Positions 34,574-47,087 of a stretch of 64,000 bases of DNA are shown here, piece by piece. Source of the stretch: Euptelea pleiosperma (lineage: Eukaryota; Streptophyta; Magnoliopsida; Ranunculales; Eupteleaceae). The notes under the pieces were generated by a model. It was not told the origin of the DNA, did no database searches, and was given only the letters and a program-made list of their open reading frames with translations. Location: contig CM068553.1 of the NCBI GenBank assembly GCA_035048495.1, forward strand, positions 19,903,190 to 19,967,189. Reading direction: 5' to 3'. The stretch's first letter is position 1; each line of letters starts with the position of its first letter. A program made the translations under genes and the position numbers.

Positions 34574-36754
34574 TCTACTCAACCTCAAGCTCAACCTCCG
34601 CGTCAACCTCAGGGCATGTATCCCCCTGGGTTCAATCAACCCACTAGGCAATTCAATCAGGGTCAATACCAGCAGAGTCGGTACCCATCTACTCGGAACC
34701 AGCAGTTCCAACAGGGTCAATACTCTAGACAACCGAGCACATTTCAGAATCAGCAAAGAGTCCCACAAACCTTTTAGAACCAACCGATAGTCCCAACTAA
34801 TTCTCTAGCCTATAACTATAATGCCCCGATGAGCTCGAATCGCGAATTGGTGCCTCAGCTCCCATTAGCTGCCCCCCAACAGTCGGTCTCTAAACTTGGT
34901 ATTGAGGACCTTCTAGCTCAACTCATTACTCAATCTATGCAACGCCTAGAGCAACAGCAACAGCAATCCATGCTTCGTCAAGAGCAACGTCTAGGTAACT
35001 TAGAAGCTAAAAAAGCTAAGGGGATCTTTCCTAGCCAACCCATTGCCAACCCTAAAGGAAATGTCAAAGGGGCAGTATATGAGATCGAATCCCAATCTCA
35101 AAGCCAGAATGAGAACTATCAAGGGGAGGTGCAAGCTGTAACCACCCTACGATCTGGAAAAACTGTGGACATGGGAGTCAAACCACCGCCGGTGCCATCT
35201 CCAGCACCCATCACTCGTACAGAGGAAACTAGTACCAATCCTACCTCTGCTTCTTCTCCTTCTACGCCAACATCAGATATCCCTATGCAAAAATCTAAGG
35301 CTAAAGACAAATCCATTTGTCGAGTAAAGCCTCCCTTCCCGGACAGACTTGTCCAAGATAAGCGGGATCAGCAATTCTCAGAGATCTTAGACGTCTTTAA
35401 AGACATCCAGATCAATATCCCATTCCTTTATGCTATCAAGCAAATCCCCTCCTATGCCAAATTCCTCAAGGACTTGTGCACAGTTAAGCGGCGTACGCAT
35501 GTACCCAAAGCTGCCTTCTTGGCCGAAAAAGCTACCGCGTTCATTCAACGCAACAGTGTGATCAAACACAAGGATCCAGGTAGCCCAACTGTCCAATGTG
35601 AAATTGGAGACAACTTTAGCTGCACTGCGTTGCTAGATTTAGGGGCTAGCATCAACCTCATACCATTCTCGGTATATCGGCAGTTAGGACTGAAAGATAT
35701 GAAGCCTACCAATGTCACCCTGAAATTGGCTGATCAGTCCACCAAGATTCCAAGAGGAATCATTGAAGATGTCCTAGTAAAAGTCGCTGACTTTTATTAT
35801 CCTGTGGACTTTATCATTCTCGACACCGAGCCGTGTCAGGATAACCGCATTCCGATCATCTTAGGTCGTCCATTCCTTGCCACCGCGAACGCACACATCG
35901 GGTGCCGAGACGAAAACATGTCCATTGCTTTCGGTAACCTCAAAGCTGAAGTCAACATCTTTCGTTTAATGCAACAAGATGCCGATCGCGAAGTGACCGA
36001 TGAAATGTGTGCCGTTGAGAGTCTAATCCCGGACTCCACCGAAGATATTCTTAAGCAGTGTCTAGAACACTTTGGAGCTGACTTTGCAACAGAGTCAGCT
36101 ATTTCTGATCTCAATGATCTTTTGGAGACCGCTCCACTACTAGAGATCCCCGCTCCACTCATCGAGTTCGAGCCTCTGATAACCATGGCCAGAGAACCCA
36201 TCCTTCCTTTTACTACTGAAGTCAAACATCTTCAATCCGTGTCTTCTGTGACACCTACTTCAACTCCATCTGCTCCAACATTGGAGCTCAAGCCGCTTCC
36301 AACAGATCTTTCCTATGCCTATCTTGGTCCTAAGGAAACCTACCCTGTCATTATTGCTTCCGCTTTGTCTGCGAGTGAACGTAAGAAACTTCTCGAGCTG
36401 CTCAACGAGCACAAATCTGCGATAGGTTGGCCTATAGATGATATTCATGACATAGACCCCTCGGTGTGCCAACATCACATCTATCTCGAGGATGAATCTA
36501 AAACCTCTCGAGAACACCAGAGGAGGTTGAACCCCGTCTTGAAGGATGTGGTCCGGGACGAGGTCCTTAAACTATTAGATGCGGGTATCATTTACCCCAT
36601 CTCCGATAGCAAATGGGTGAGTCTTATTCATGTCGTCCCTAAAAAGGCAGGATTCACAGTTGTGGAAAAGGGAGAACAAGGAAATGGTCACCCAGCGCCT
36701 GAAGAAAGGGTGGAGAGTCTGCATCGATTACCGACGACTCAACACCAACACTAG
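34574..36754 (+). pseudogene. Ath-2 gag-pol linker, protease and start of RT
   Basis: The gag frame continues through a Gln/Pro/Tyr-rich linker, a second TAG (34775-34777) and a Met at 34829. Protease lies around residue 270 of that segment, with active-site DLGASINLIPFSVYRQLGL (35636 on) in place of DTG or DSG, the form usual in Athila. ILGRPFLATANA follows near 35860. RT begins about 36515 (NPVLKDVVRDEVLKLLDAGII, SDSKWVS). One extra G in the GGG run at 36670-36672 shifts the frame, and the shifted reading ends at 36754. Confidence 0.88.
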
Positions 36755-37952
36755 GAAGGACCACTTTCCTTTACCCTTCATAGACCAAATGTTGGAGAGA
36801 CTAGCAGGTCACTCCTATTACTGCTTCCTCGATGGTTACTCAGGGTATAATCAAATACCCATCGCCCTTGAGAATCACGAGAAGACAACTTTCACCTGTC
36901 CCTTTGGCACTTTTGCCTACAAGCGCATGCCCTTTGGCCTCTGCAATGCACCCGCGACCTTTCAAAGGTGTATGATGAGCATATTCTCTAACATGGTGGA
37001 AAAATTCCTCGAAGTCTTTATGGACGACTTCTCAATTTTTGGGTCATCCTTTGATGACTGTCTGAACCATCTAGGGCTTGTACTTCAACGCTGTCAGGAC
37101 AAGCGACTTGTCCTCAATTGGGAGAAATGCCACTTCATGGTGAAGAAAGGCATAGTTTTGGGACATGTCATTTCCCATCAGGGCATTGAGGTCGACAAAG
37201 CTAAAATCGATATCATCTCGACCTTGCCCATTCCTAAGTCCGTACGTGATATCCGGTCCTTTTTGGGACACGGAGGATTCTATAGGCGATTCATCAAGGA
37301 CTTCTCTCCAATTGCTCGACCTCTGTCCCATCTTCTGGCTAAAGATAGTCCTTTCGACTTTAATGCTGACTGTGTCAAGACATTTGAGCGTCTCAAATCT
37401 GAGCTCACTACTGCGCCCATTATCCGTCCCCCGGACTGGACTCTACCTTTCGAGGTAATGTGCGATGCTTCTGACTACGCGTTAGGCGCTGTTCTAGGGT
37501 AGAGAGTTGACAAAAGGTCACACGTGATCTACTACGCGAGCAAAACTCTTAACTCTGCCCAAATGAATTACTCCACCACTGAGAAAGAATTCCTGGCGGT
37601 AGTCTTCGCCCTTGATAAATTCTGTCAGTACCTCTTAGCCACTAAGGTGGTCGTGTACACTGATCATGCAGCCCTTCGTTATCTCATTTCGAAAAAGGAA
37701 ACCAAGGGTCAATTAATTCGATGGATTCTCTTACTGCAGGAATTCGACCTCGAGATTAAGGATAAGAAAGGAACTGAGAATGTAGTGGCTGATCACTTGT
37801 CTAGACTGACTTTAGAGTCATCCTTCGACACCCAGCCCATCCCTGAGACCTTTCCAGACGAACAACTGTTCGCTATCTCCGTTCATCCATGGTATGCTGA
37901 CATTGTCAACTACCTTGTCACCGAAGAAATGCCTTCACACTGGTCAAAATAG
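36630..37952 (+). pseudogene. Ath-2 reverse transcriptase and RNase H
   Basis: In the frame downstream of the 36670 shift: GWRVCIDYRRLN, DHFPLPFIDQMLERL, GYSGYNQIPI, FGLCNAPATFQ, catalytic FMDD (37017-37028), and the thumb. RNase H follows: CDASDYALGAVLG, TAG at 37500-37502, then [19 protein letters not shown] and [15 protein letters not shown] ends the domain near 37805, and TAG 37950-37952 closes the frame. Catalytic motifs are intact; the stops are the damage. Confidence 0.93.
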
Positions 37953-39187
37953 GACAAAAGTCAATTCCTAGCAAGAGTTAAGTACTACTCTTGGGATGAC
38001 CCTTATTTGTATAAATACTATCCTGACCAGATCATTCGTCTCTGTGTCACTGAGTCGGACCAACTCAATATCTTGTCCTCGTGTCATGACCAACCTTGTG
38101 GTGGTCATTTCAGCACTAAGAAGACTGTAGAAAAAGTTCTGCAATGCGGATTCTACTGGCCCACATTATTTAAAGATGCCCACATCTACAGCAAAACTTG
38201 TCCTAATTGCCAGCATCTAGGCCGCATCTCCCAGAGGAACATGATGCCCCTAACTCCCATCCAGGTCGATGAAATATTTGACATTTGGGGCATCGACTTC
38301 ATGGGCCCCTTTCCCATTTCCTATGGTTTTGAGTACATTCTCCTTGCGGTAGACTATGTGTCCAAATGGATAGAAACCATTCCCACCAAGACCAATGACC
38401 ACAAAGTGGTGGTCAAATTCCTAAAGGAGTTCATCTTCGCCCGATTCGGTGCCCCTAAGGCCATCATTAGTGATGGGGGCACCCATTTCTGCAATAGGAT
38501 ATTCGAGAAATTAATGAAAAAGTATGGGGTAACCCACAAGGTTGCCCTAGCTTATCATCCGCAGACTAGTGGTCAAGTGGAGGTTTCTAATCGTCAGATC
38601 AAGCAGATCTTGGAGAAAACAGTCAATACCACACGTAAAGACGGTCTACTCGTCTCACTGATGCTTTATGGGCATACAGAACCGCCTACAAGACCCCACT
38701 CAATATGTCTCCCTATCGTCTCGTCTTTGGGAAACCCTGTCATCTACCGGTAGAGATTGAACATCGTGCCCTGTGGGCCATTAAGAAACTCAACTTCGAC
38801 CTCGACTCTGCAGGGGAGGAGAGAAAACTTCAAATGAATGAATTAGAAGAACCCAGAAATGATGCCTACAACTTGTCCAAGAATTACAAAGCAAAAATGA
38901 AGTGGATACATAACAAGAGCATCCTCAGGAAAGAGTTCCATCCAGGACAGAAGGTCCTTCTTTATAATTCCCGTCTTCATCTCTTCCCTGGGAAATTGAA
39001 ATCTAGGTGGACCGGTCCTTATACGGTCACAGCAGTCACACCCTTTGGGGCAATCATTATTGAGGATCCCAAAGATCACTCCTCTTTTCAGGTCAATGGG
39101 CACCGTCTAAAACAGTTCCATGAACTTGATGTGTCATTCATTCAGACTTTCGAGATTGATCTCATCGATCCTGTCTATGTCGACTGA
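37953..39187 (+). pseudogene. Ath-2 integrase
   Basis: The HHCC finger is H-x-GGH (HDQPCGGHF, about 38085) with CPNC (about 38203). The rve core has catalytic Asp in FMGPF / [10 protein letters not shown] and IISDGGTHF, and Glu in [12 protein letters not shown] (about 38575). A one-base deletion near 38642 moves the frame, which resumes as [22 protein letters not shown] (38705) and runs to [21 protein letters not shown] and TGA/TGA at 39185 on. There is no chromodomain, as expected for Athila. Confidence 0.92.
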
Positions 39188-41100
39188 TGATCCACTTAGT
39201 CTCCTGTGCTCCAACTTGGTTGGGGGTGCCTGTCACCCCGTTGTGTCTGGCTGAAGACGTAAAACTTAGCGCTTTCGGAAAGGCAATTCTGGTATTCTTA
39301 GAGTACATGAGTCTCATGCATTTGTTATTACTGTTATATCTTTGAAAATGCAGGTACATTCATTTTTTCGATCATCAGGTATCACACACTGTCGAGTTTC
39401 TGCCGACTTGGTAACATCCTCCCTGAACCTTTGCATCATCTTCATTGATTTTTCATCATTTTATGTCCCGGTCATGAGCACCGAGGACGGTGCTGTATTT
39501 TGGTTGGGGGTGGGTATTTACCAAAACTCATGTCTTCATTTTGATAAAAAAAAAAAAAAAATATTTGTTTTTGGGGTGATTTCCGATATTCTCCAAAAGT
39601 TTTCTAGAATTTCAAAAATGTGTCAAATACCCTGACTTTGATTAGCTGAAAACCTCCGTTAAGTCAGTATTGAGGATGTCAATTTTTGTTTAAGGTTAGC
39701 TTTGAGTCAAGTCAAGCGTGGCTACAGCAGTTTTGAAAACTTAGAAAAACTCAGATTCGGCACAATTGTACACTATCAATATCAGAGTCATCCTAAGTTT
39801 AGAAATTCTGGAGATCCTATGAGAATAATTGTGGAGACCTAACCCAGTGAGCTTTCGAACCTTTAATCAATTCAGAGGATTATACAACAATTCTGAGTCA
39901 CAAGATGACTCACTATTCTTCAAGCCCGCAATATTCGTTGAGAGATCTCATTATCTTTTGCTTCGATCATAAAACTCGGAACGACATCAACATTGGATTA
40001 CTACGACAGAATCTTCTCTATATCCAGTCAAGACAGTATACATGATAGTGCAAATCCTAGAAAATGATTTAAGCCATTTTTTCTGAACCATTCAGTTTTT
40101 TTTACTCACCTGAATTATACTTCACTAGAAACCCCTTGAACCCTTCTATAAAAGCCTTTTCTTTGTAAACCCATCAACCTAAAATCCAGTCCAGCTACGA
40201 AGCATGACTGGCTACCCTTATTTTGAGATGGACAAAAGAATAACTGATATGGGTATACCGTGAAAAGAAAAGTAAAGAAGAAGAATCAAAAGGAAAAGAA
40301 AGTGGTTCAAGCTGAAAACAAAATATGGAAAGAAAGTATGAAAAAGAGCTGAAAAGAAATTGAGCAGTCTCAGAAATATCAAGAAAAAGAGAAAAATACG
40401 AAAAAAGGAAAAAGAACCAGATAATGGTGTTACGTCGCAGGAAAAGTGCAAGAAAATGGCAATATCCTCTCAAGATCTTTGAAATCCTGTACCCCTTTAT
40501 CTCTCTAACCTGACCTAAGCCTCATTACAACCCAAGAAAGTCCTACTTGATTCTAGGATAGCACGATCATAAAATGTGGAGATTAGAGAAAGGGAAGCTA
40601 TAAAGTTTGATCTGACGTTCCCGAGTGAAGTGGTATTCCAATCATGAGATCTTCTTCTGTTAAAGATGTCCTTCCTTCAAATAAAATATATGTGAGATCT
40701 TTTGCCTCTTTATATTAAATACATCTCCTCACATATAAATTGAGAGAAAAGAAAAAACCCTTCTTGTGTGATTCCATTATGAGTAGTTTACAAGTGAGAA
40801 TTGAGGTCGAGGCATAAAAACTTAGAGGTGATCTGGAAATCTTTACTGTCGGATGATGAGAATGTTGAGCACACACACACGCAGAGTCTGACTATTCTAG
40901 GTCATGATTATCAGTCTGTAGTCTTGCCAAAACTTTCAAACTCTTCGCTAGCATGTAAGTGTTTTTGCATCCATTCAATGATTTGACGAACGGTGTTTTC
41001 CTAGAGCTAATGTGAAAGTGTGCAGCATGTGCAGGGCCCTTTTAAGCTCATTTATTTCGCACTAATTGCCAAAGATTGGCAATATGCTGGTTGGGGGTTG
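39188..41100 (+). other. Ath-2 3' noncoding region
   Basis: No env-like frame is found. About 39700-41100 is closely related to 1-1358 of Ath-1, and partly to 7040-7754 of Ath-0. Features are an A/G-rich tract (40260-40450), an ACACACACACGCAG run (40875) and GGTTGGGGGTTG just before the LTR. Confidence 0.75.
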
Positions 41101-43707
41101 TGATATTCGCTCAAAACTGCTTATTTTAAGCAATTATCCTTTTAGCGTTATTGCATTCACCTACGTTAAAATACTCTATTTATCTACTTTTCTACGTAAG
41201 AGTCTCTTGTGTTGCGTAGAACACACTTTTCTGGACGAAATGGTATATTTGCATGCATTAAACACATTTTCGGAAGTCTAGACATGTAGTCATTCTGATA
41301 GAGTCTTATTACATGCTTCTTCTATCCCAGGAAACCCCGATGGGACAATTCTCGAGACTTGCAAGCCCACATCGATCAGGAAAGCCTATTATCAAAGCTT
41401 AAAGAGCTCACATGCTATAACTAGAAGATATTGGCCAAATATGAGATGAATAAGATGACCAAAAAGCCGGCCCAAAGAACGAAGAGAGTAGGAGAGCCAA
41501 TGACAAAGAGACGGACCAAAGCGTTTAAAGCCACATGAGTCAGCAAAGAATGATAGTCTACTCTACTGGAGAAGCGTGAGGATGGTCACATTGAAGACCA
41601 GGGTTCCAGACCCTCTGCCAATACTTTTATCTCCATTTTTTTATATTTTCTCTCTCATCTCTCTTTATTCTCTCTCTCTCTTCATCTCTCGGTCCTCGAA
41701 TCTACTGACCTAACCCCAGAACTCCTGCCCATCGGCTCTATCTCATCTCCCTTAGCTTTCTGACCGTTGGATCTTCAATCGGACCGTTGGATCTCTCTAG
41801 ATCCGTCGATCTACCAATCTGGGTCCCAATCAAGTCACCATCCATCCGATCGCCATCAGACTGTTTGTCACATCATCTTGTGAGACGATGGACATCATCA
41901 ATCCATATGGGCCAGTATCCGGGCCCATCATCATCGACCCGCTGTCCGACCAGTTAGTGGACCCCGTGAATTTCCAAATAATTTTAATTAAATTTTAAAA
42001 AATGGGGGGTCCACTAAATGGGGACATTCCCCAAAGAAAAGTAGACTTTTACTTAAAAAAAAAAAAAAAAAAAATTTATTTCAAAAATACTCTATTTCCA
42101 TTAAAGGAAATATGGAGCTTTTTAAGAGGAAGGAGAAGGGTTCGTTTGAACCCTAATCCCCCTCCTGATTGCTCCATTCTCTCCCCCAACTCGTTTGCCC
42201 CTTCTTCCCATCGGTTTTAGACCGTTTTCCTCCATTTTTCTCTTGTCAATCTTCACCGTCTTCATCTTCAACCATATCACCGGAGTTGCAGCCTGCAACT
42301 CCGACCAACAACACTTCTTACTATTTTCAAAACCTGCAAGTCTGAGTTGCAGATCCGCCTCCTGCACTACCCATTCTCATACCGCCCCTCTCTCCTTCTC
42401 TTTCTCTCAATCCCGTCCTCATCTCTCTTCCCGTCAAAACAGAAAAAAAAAAAAGAAAAAAAGATCACCGGAGTTGCAGGTCGCAACTCCGGCGAAACCT
42501 GCAACCTCTAGCCTCCGACGTCTTCTCCCTTGTTGGGCGGAGGAACCAGTGGTCTCAAAGCTCCTCCTTCCAATCTCTCCCTTGACTGAACCGCCACCCT
42601 CTCCATTAGCACTGCCGGACTGGTACACCTCCACCACGCTGCTATTTGCAGCCACCACACCCCTAACGCCAGCAACTTGCTGCCTTTGTGCGCCAGCTGC
42701 CGGAACCGCTAGCTGGACCTGCAACTCCAGCAGGTCTGCCCTCCTCTCAACGCACCCTCAACCACGTTGCCATCCTCCATTAGCTCCTCCCCTTGCTGGC
42801 CGAACCAGCAAGGTTCTTCTCTACTTGCTGTACCGCCTCTATTAACACTACGAGGTGCACCAACAGCAGCACTTCCTTCATCTCCAAACGACAGCAACAG
42901 TCACCTGCTGGTGTGCCTCTCGTAGCCCAAACCTGCAACTTAAAGTTGTGCATCTAACGGTTTTGGTTTCCTCTCTCTAGCGCCCTCTTCTTTCATTCAA
43001 TTTCGAAAAGAATCAAAAAAAAAAAAAAAAAAAAAAAAGGGAATGGAATGAAGAAAGAAGAGGATAGAAGAAGAGGGAAGAGAAGGGTAGACCATCCCTA
43101 CCTGGTGCGTCCTTGAACCGGTAAGGGAGATCCTCCACAATGCCCAAGATCCATTCCATGGCCATTAAACCTTCCTTGGTAAAATCAGTGGTAAGAACCC
43201 CTCATCTGCACTCATTTTCTCCCTATTTTCCCTATCTAGTTTCTCTCTTTGATCTTTCTCTCTCTAGACATTCATGATTTTCTCTGTCTCTCTTTCTATA
43301 CCTTACTGTCTCTCTCTCTAGAACCCTCTCAATTTCTCTCTCTAGTTCTATCATCAATGCTTTTTAGTCTAGTTTTTGTTTAGTTTAAATTAAATTCCTG
43401 TAAGGATCTTTTCATATAGTTTATGAATAAAGTAAAGTGTTGTTTATGCATTTATTTTTAGTTTAATTTTGTTGTTATTTATTTAAGTGATTAGAGTTAC
43501 TTTTCGATCTCCAAAAAAATCAAAAATCATGATTAGAATCATTTTATGTTCTTTACTGCACGTTTCCTAATCCCGAGTGCGGATCGACATCCGTCACGAA
43601 TCCCTATGCTAGAATCTCTGAATTTTGCAAGAAATCTCGGATAAATTACAAATCTTGTTGATTCTAGGGTTTCCGTAACCAACGACACGGAAAAAAACCT
43701 ACTTTCA
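41101..43707 (+). repeat. 3' LTR of Ath-2
   Basis: 2607 bp, same termini as the 5' LTR. It has lost one GACCGTTGGATC unit, the upstream inverted repeat has two mismatches (42089-42114), the TATA-like box reads CTTTTTAAGAGG, the hairpin at 42280-42304 has one changed end base, and the leader-intron acceptor is TTTTGCAA. The long frame at 42195-42845 is low-complexity leader. Confidence 0.95.
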
Positions 43708-43797
43708 ATGACCCATACCCATACCCATACCCATGACCCATACCCATGACCCATACCCATGCCCATGCCCATGCCCATGACTCATGCCCATTTGCAA
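43708..43797 (+). repeat. CCCATA/CCCATG hexamer array of L-F at the Ath-2 insertion site
   Basis: Repeats of CCCATA, CCCATG and ATGACCCATACC. The first five bases are the right TSD of Ath-2. L-E has a related array on the other strand (20870-20945). Confidence 0.85.
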
Positions 43798-44210
43798 CAA
43801 CAAGAGAGAATTGGTCTCACTTGACCGATTCTTCTCTCCCCCATATCTCAGTATCCTAGTCACTCTCTCTCTCATCTAACTAACCCATTCCCAACCGTTG
43901 GATCTCTCTAGATCCAACGGTCATCATTTTTACAACAAGCAAAAAGAAAAAAAAAATCTATAAGAGATCTACGATCTCTCCTTCTTGGGTTGGTTCCCTT
44001 CCCCTTCTCTTCCTCTCTTTCTTCTTTCTTTCTCTTCTTCTTCACCCTTCTTCTCCGGCGAGCTCACCATTAACGCCTCCACCTCGAAGTGCAAAACGTC
44101 AAACAACAACGTCTCCTTACTGCCCATTCTATCCGCCATAATCAAAGGCTATAATCCTCAATCCTATTGAGGTCGATCCAATTGGAGTTGCACCATCTAC
44201 CTCTTCAATG

Positions 44211-44632
44211 GTAAGCTTCTCTTTAATTCATCTCTCTAACCTTCCTACCTTCTTTCTCTCTCTTCTTTCCCTCTCTACCTTTACATGCTTTATAAGATAA
44301 TATTTTAATGACTTTCTAGATTAATTTGGTTTAATGTTATTTCCGTTGTAAAGCATTTGAACAAGCATTTATTTTTAGTTTAATGAACAAGTTTTAAATT
44401 CAAGTTTAAGTTTCTTTCATTTATTGTATTTTTCATTCTTGTTTCTCTTATATTTTTTTATTCTAATAGTTTTAACAACAATCTCAAGCATGTTTTAAAT
44501 CAACCTCCACCATTCTCACCATTCCATTTATTCTGAGCATTTTCTGATTATTCTTGTTTCTTATTGTGCTAACTAATCCCGAGTGCGGACGATATCCGAC
44601 ATGAGCGACTGTGCAAATCTGCTTATTTGCAG
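44211..44632 (+). other. Putative leader intron in L-F
   Basis: AATG|GTAAGC donor, CTTATTTGCAG acceptor, 422 nt; CTAACTAATCCCGAGTGCGG upstream of the acceptor. Confidence 0.5.
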
Positions 44633-45724
44633 ATTAAGTGAACCAATTCGGAGAAATTACAAATATTGTTGAACTTTAGGGTTTCCGATCCAACGACGCG
44701 GAAAATCCTTACTTTCAGCCACCATCTTCATAACCACCACCATTCTTACAGCCTGCAAGTGAGCATTGTCCATCCGTTGGTCGGCTGCAATACACTCGCA
44801 GGTCGGTTCCTCTCCCCCAAACAACAAGCCATTTTCGCTCCACCTCCTTCTCATGGGTCAGGTTTTGAAACCACCTCATTCAGACACCTAACTATTGCTA
44901 CAACCTTCCCACGGCCTCCCAACACACCTCGACTTCTCCTCTTCAAGGGGTTGGGCTTGATTCCTCATCTTTTTGTTGCTGCTCCTCTCTTCGAGTGAAA
45001 GCCCACTTGCTGCACTAAGCCTGCAACTGACATCTTGCATCCAACCACCACACCTGCAACTTTTCTTCCATTAAAGGCCAGGAACGCTTCTCATATCTTT
45101 GGTAGAATCTCTTGCATCCTTGCTGCCTTATTGTTTTCATCCTTGGGTAAGTCGTGATCTTCAACCAGGGTAAGTTTGTGGTGAGTCCCTAATCATTCTC
45201 CCTATCTTTCTATCTTCTTCTCTCTATCTCTCTAGTTTCTTCAATTTTCTCTCTCTACTTCTTGAACTTTTTCTCTATAAAACCTTCGCTCTCTAGTTAT
45301 TATTTAATTAGTTGTTATTTTTTTCTAGTTTAATAGGCTTAATGCAATTATTGTAAACTTTGGTTTATATTGAATAAAGTTAATTTTGTCATCTTCAATT
45401 TAGTTACTTTCTTTTTTATTTTCTAAGTTCCAATAATTGTCTTGCATTAGTATTTTCCTGTTGTTATAAATCCATCTAAAATCAATCAAAAAAGTTTTAA
45501 ATTTGACACCACCATTGTCATCTCTCCATTCATCTTACTAAAAGCATTTCCGAACCATATTGTTTTGTTATTACGCTAACCAACCAAGTGCGGATTCGAC
45601 ATTCCACGTTCCACTGTGAAGATTTGTCCGTAATTTGCAGGAATTAAAAGTGAACTGGATCAATTATAAATTATTGTTTATTCGAGGGTTTCCGTTACCA
45701 ACGATACGGAAAACCCTTGTTTCA

Positions 45725-47087
45725 TTCGCACCGAATTAGCATCACTTTTTTCACTTTTGGGGGCACTAACAACCACTGTTGGATTCGTGGAATCCACGGC
45801 CTAGCTCACGAACACCACGAGGGGTTAGAAAAAGGGGGTCGTTGGATCCTGAGCCTTATAATAATACCCCCTAAATGTAAGTTTACGGTATTACAACAAA
45901 CATGGAGTTTAAAATTCTAAAAATTTTACTTAGAGCATGCATACATGAAATATACGTAAAAACATAAAGTTGGACATGTAAAACTAAGTATATAGATAGA
46001 AAAAACATGAAGGAGAAAAAATATGACAAAAAAGCGTACAAAAATATCTTGGAAGAGAAAATTATTTGGAAGTCTATTTTCTTTTCTTATAAAAAATTTG
46101 TTGAAAAAGCCAACAAAAATATATTGTTCTAGCTAAAAAATTACAATCCAAATTGGCCAAAAAAAAGGAGAAAATGAATTTCATCATATATATGATTCAA
46201 GGATTTTACATTTGTTTACCTTATGCCATTTCCCACTTATTTACATATAATTATTTTTTTTGCTTGTTTTCCTCTTTCCATTTCAAATAAAAATTTTAGG
46301 GGGCTATCTGATATGGGACAACGGGTCATTTTGCTATTTTTGTGGGAAAATGAGAGGGGGTGGTAGAGGGAGGGAGAGAGGGAGAGGGAGAGAGATAGAA
46401 AGAGGGAGAAGGAAATATGAGGATTAATAGTGGGAATCGCTCCCTTAGCCTCACGCCAAACCATTAAGGGAAAATCATATACCAAAGCATGTAAATGATA
46501 TCAAAAAACTTATTCATAATTCATTCCATCGATTCCTAAAACCAAAGGATTACATCCTATTTATAAAACTCTCCAATTGGACTTTCCTAATTCTAACTAA
46601 CTAAAGTATAAGAAACTCTTGATATTGCAATCGATCATAAAAGCCTAATTGGAAACAATTTCTAACTTTAATTGAAAAATTATTAATTAAACTAAAAATT
46701 AAAAAAAAAAAAGCAAATCTTCATGGGGCCCACTTGCTTGATCGGGCATTGATTCGGTGTAGCGGTGACCATTGTGATTGAATGCTCCTGCATCACTATT
46801 TCTAATTTCAATTTCTTACTTCTTTTCTCGCGCCCATTTTTCTCTTTGATAATTATATTTTTTTATCTATTCTTAGTTGTTTTTAAAAATAGATTATTAT
46901 TAAGTTTTAAAAAAAAATTGAAGAGCATTTAATAGATTTCTCAACTCAATGTCTTCAACCACACATGGATACACTATTTATAAATTGTATCAAGGATTTC
47001 ATAGATACTTTTTACACCTTGTATGTTTTCTCAAGCAAATATATAATTAAAAGCAATTGCAATAAAGACTTTTTGTTGAAATAACCA
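45725..47087. other. Intergenic, AT-rich
   Basis: No supported gene. There is a GA-rich tract at about 46345-46412 (GGGAGAGAGGGAGAGG type), which makes false Leu/Ser-rich frames on the minus strand, and otherwise AT-rich DNA. Confidence 0.6.

Larger units (their letters stand above)
29074..43707 (+). mobile_element. Complete Athila-type Gypsy element Ath-2
   Basis: The element spans two LTRs (29074-31709 and 41101-43707) and is flanked by a perfect TSD ATGAC (29069-29073 and 43708-43712). The primer site is tRNA-Asp type. Order is gag, protease, RT, RNase H, integrase, then about 1.9 kb without an env-like ORF. The two LTRs are about 97% identical by eye over the parts I compared, apart from homopolymer and repeat-unit differences. 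Gag-pol has four TAG stops and two frameshifts, so it cannot move without help. It landed inside the CCCATA/CCCATG hexamer array of L-F. Confidence 0.95.
28482..44717 (+). mobile_element. Solo LTR L-F, Athila-related short subfamily, split by Ath-2
   Basis: Its own sequence is 28482-29073 plus 43713-44717 (1597 bp): start TGATATTCGCT, end CTTACTTTCA. Closest in structure to L-E. Flanking bases ACCAT (28477-28481) and GCCAC (44718-44722) agree at three of five positions, a decayed TSD at best. Donor AATG|GTAAGC at 44211, acceptor TTATTTGCAG ending at 44632. Confidence 0.8.
27230..45724 (+). mobile_element. Solo LTR L-G, 5'-truncated Athila family, outermost of a three-level nest
   Basis: Homology to the LTR family starts at GAATTAAACACATTTC (about 27230), so roughly 130 bp of the 5' end are missing. 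It runs to 28481, is interrupted by L-F (with Ath-2 inside), and resumes at 44718 to end GTTTCA at 45724. It is the most diverged copy and so probably the oldest. It has its own tRNA-like module (27526-27593; B-box GGTTTAAAACC), donor-like GGGTAAGT (45147 and 45170) and acceptor-like TAATTTGCAG ending at 45640. Confidence 0.8.

Noticed and set aside
39188..41100. Athila env-like ORF
   Set aside because: No frame above about 100 codons with signal peptide or membrane segment; the 97-codon frame at 39342-39635 spans a poly-A run.
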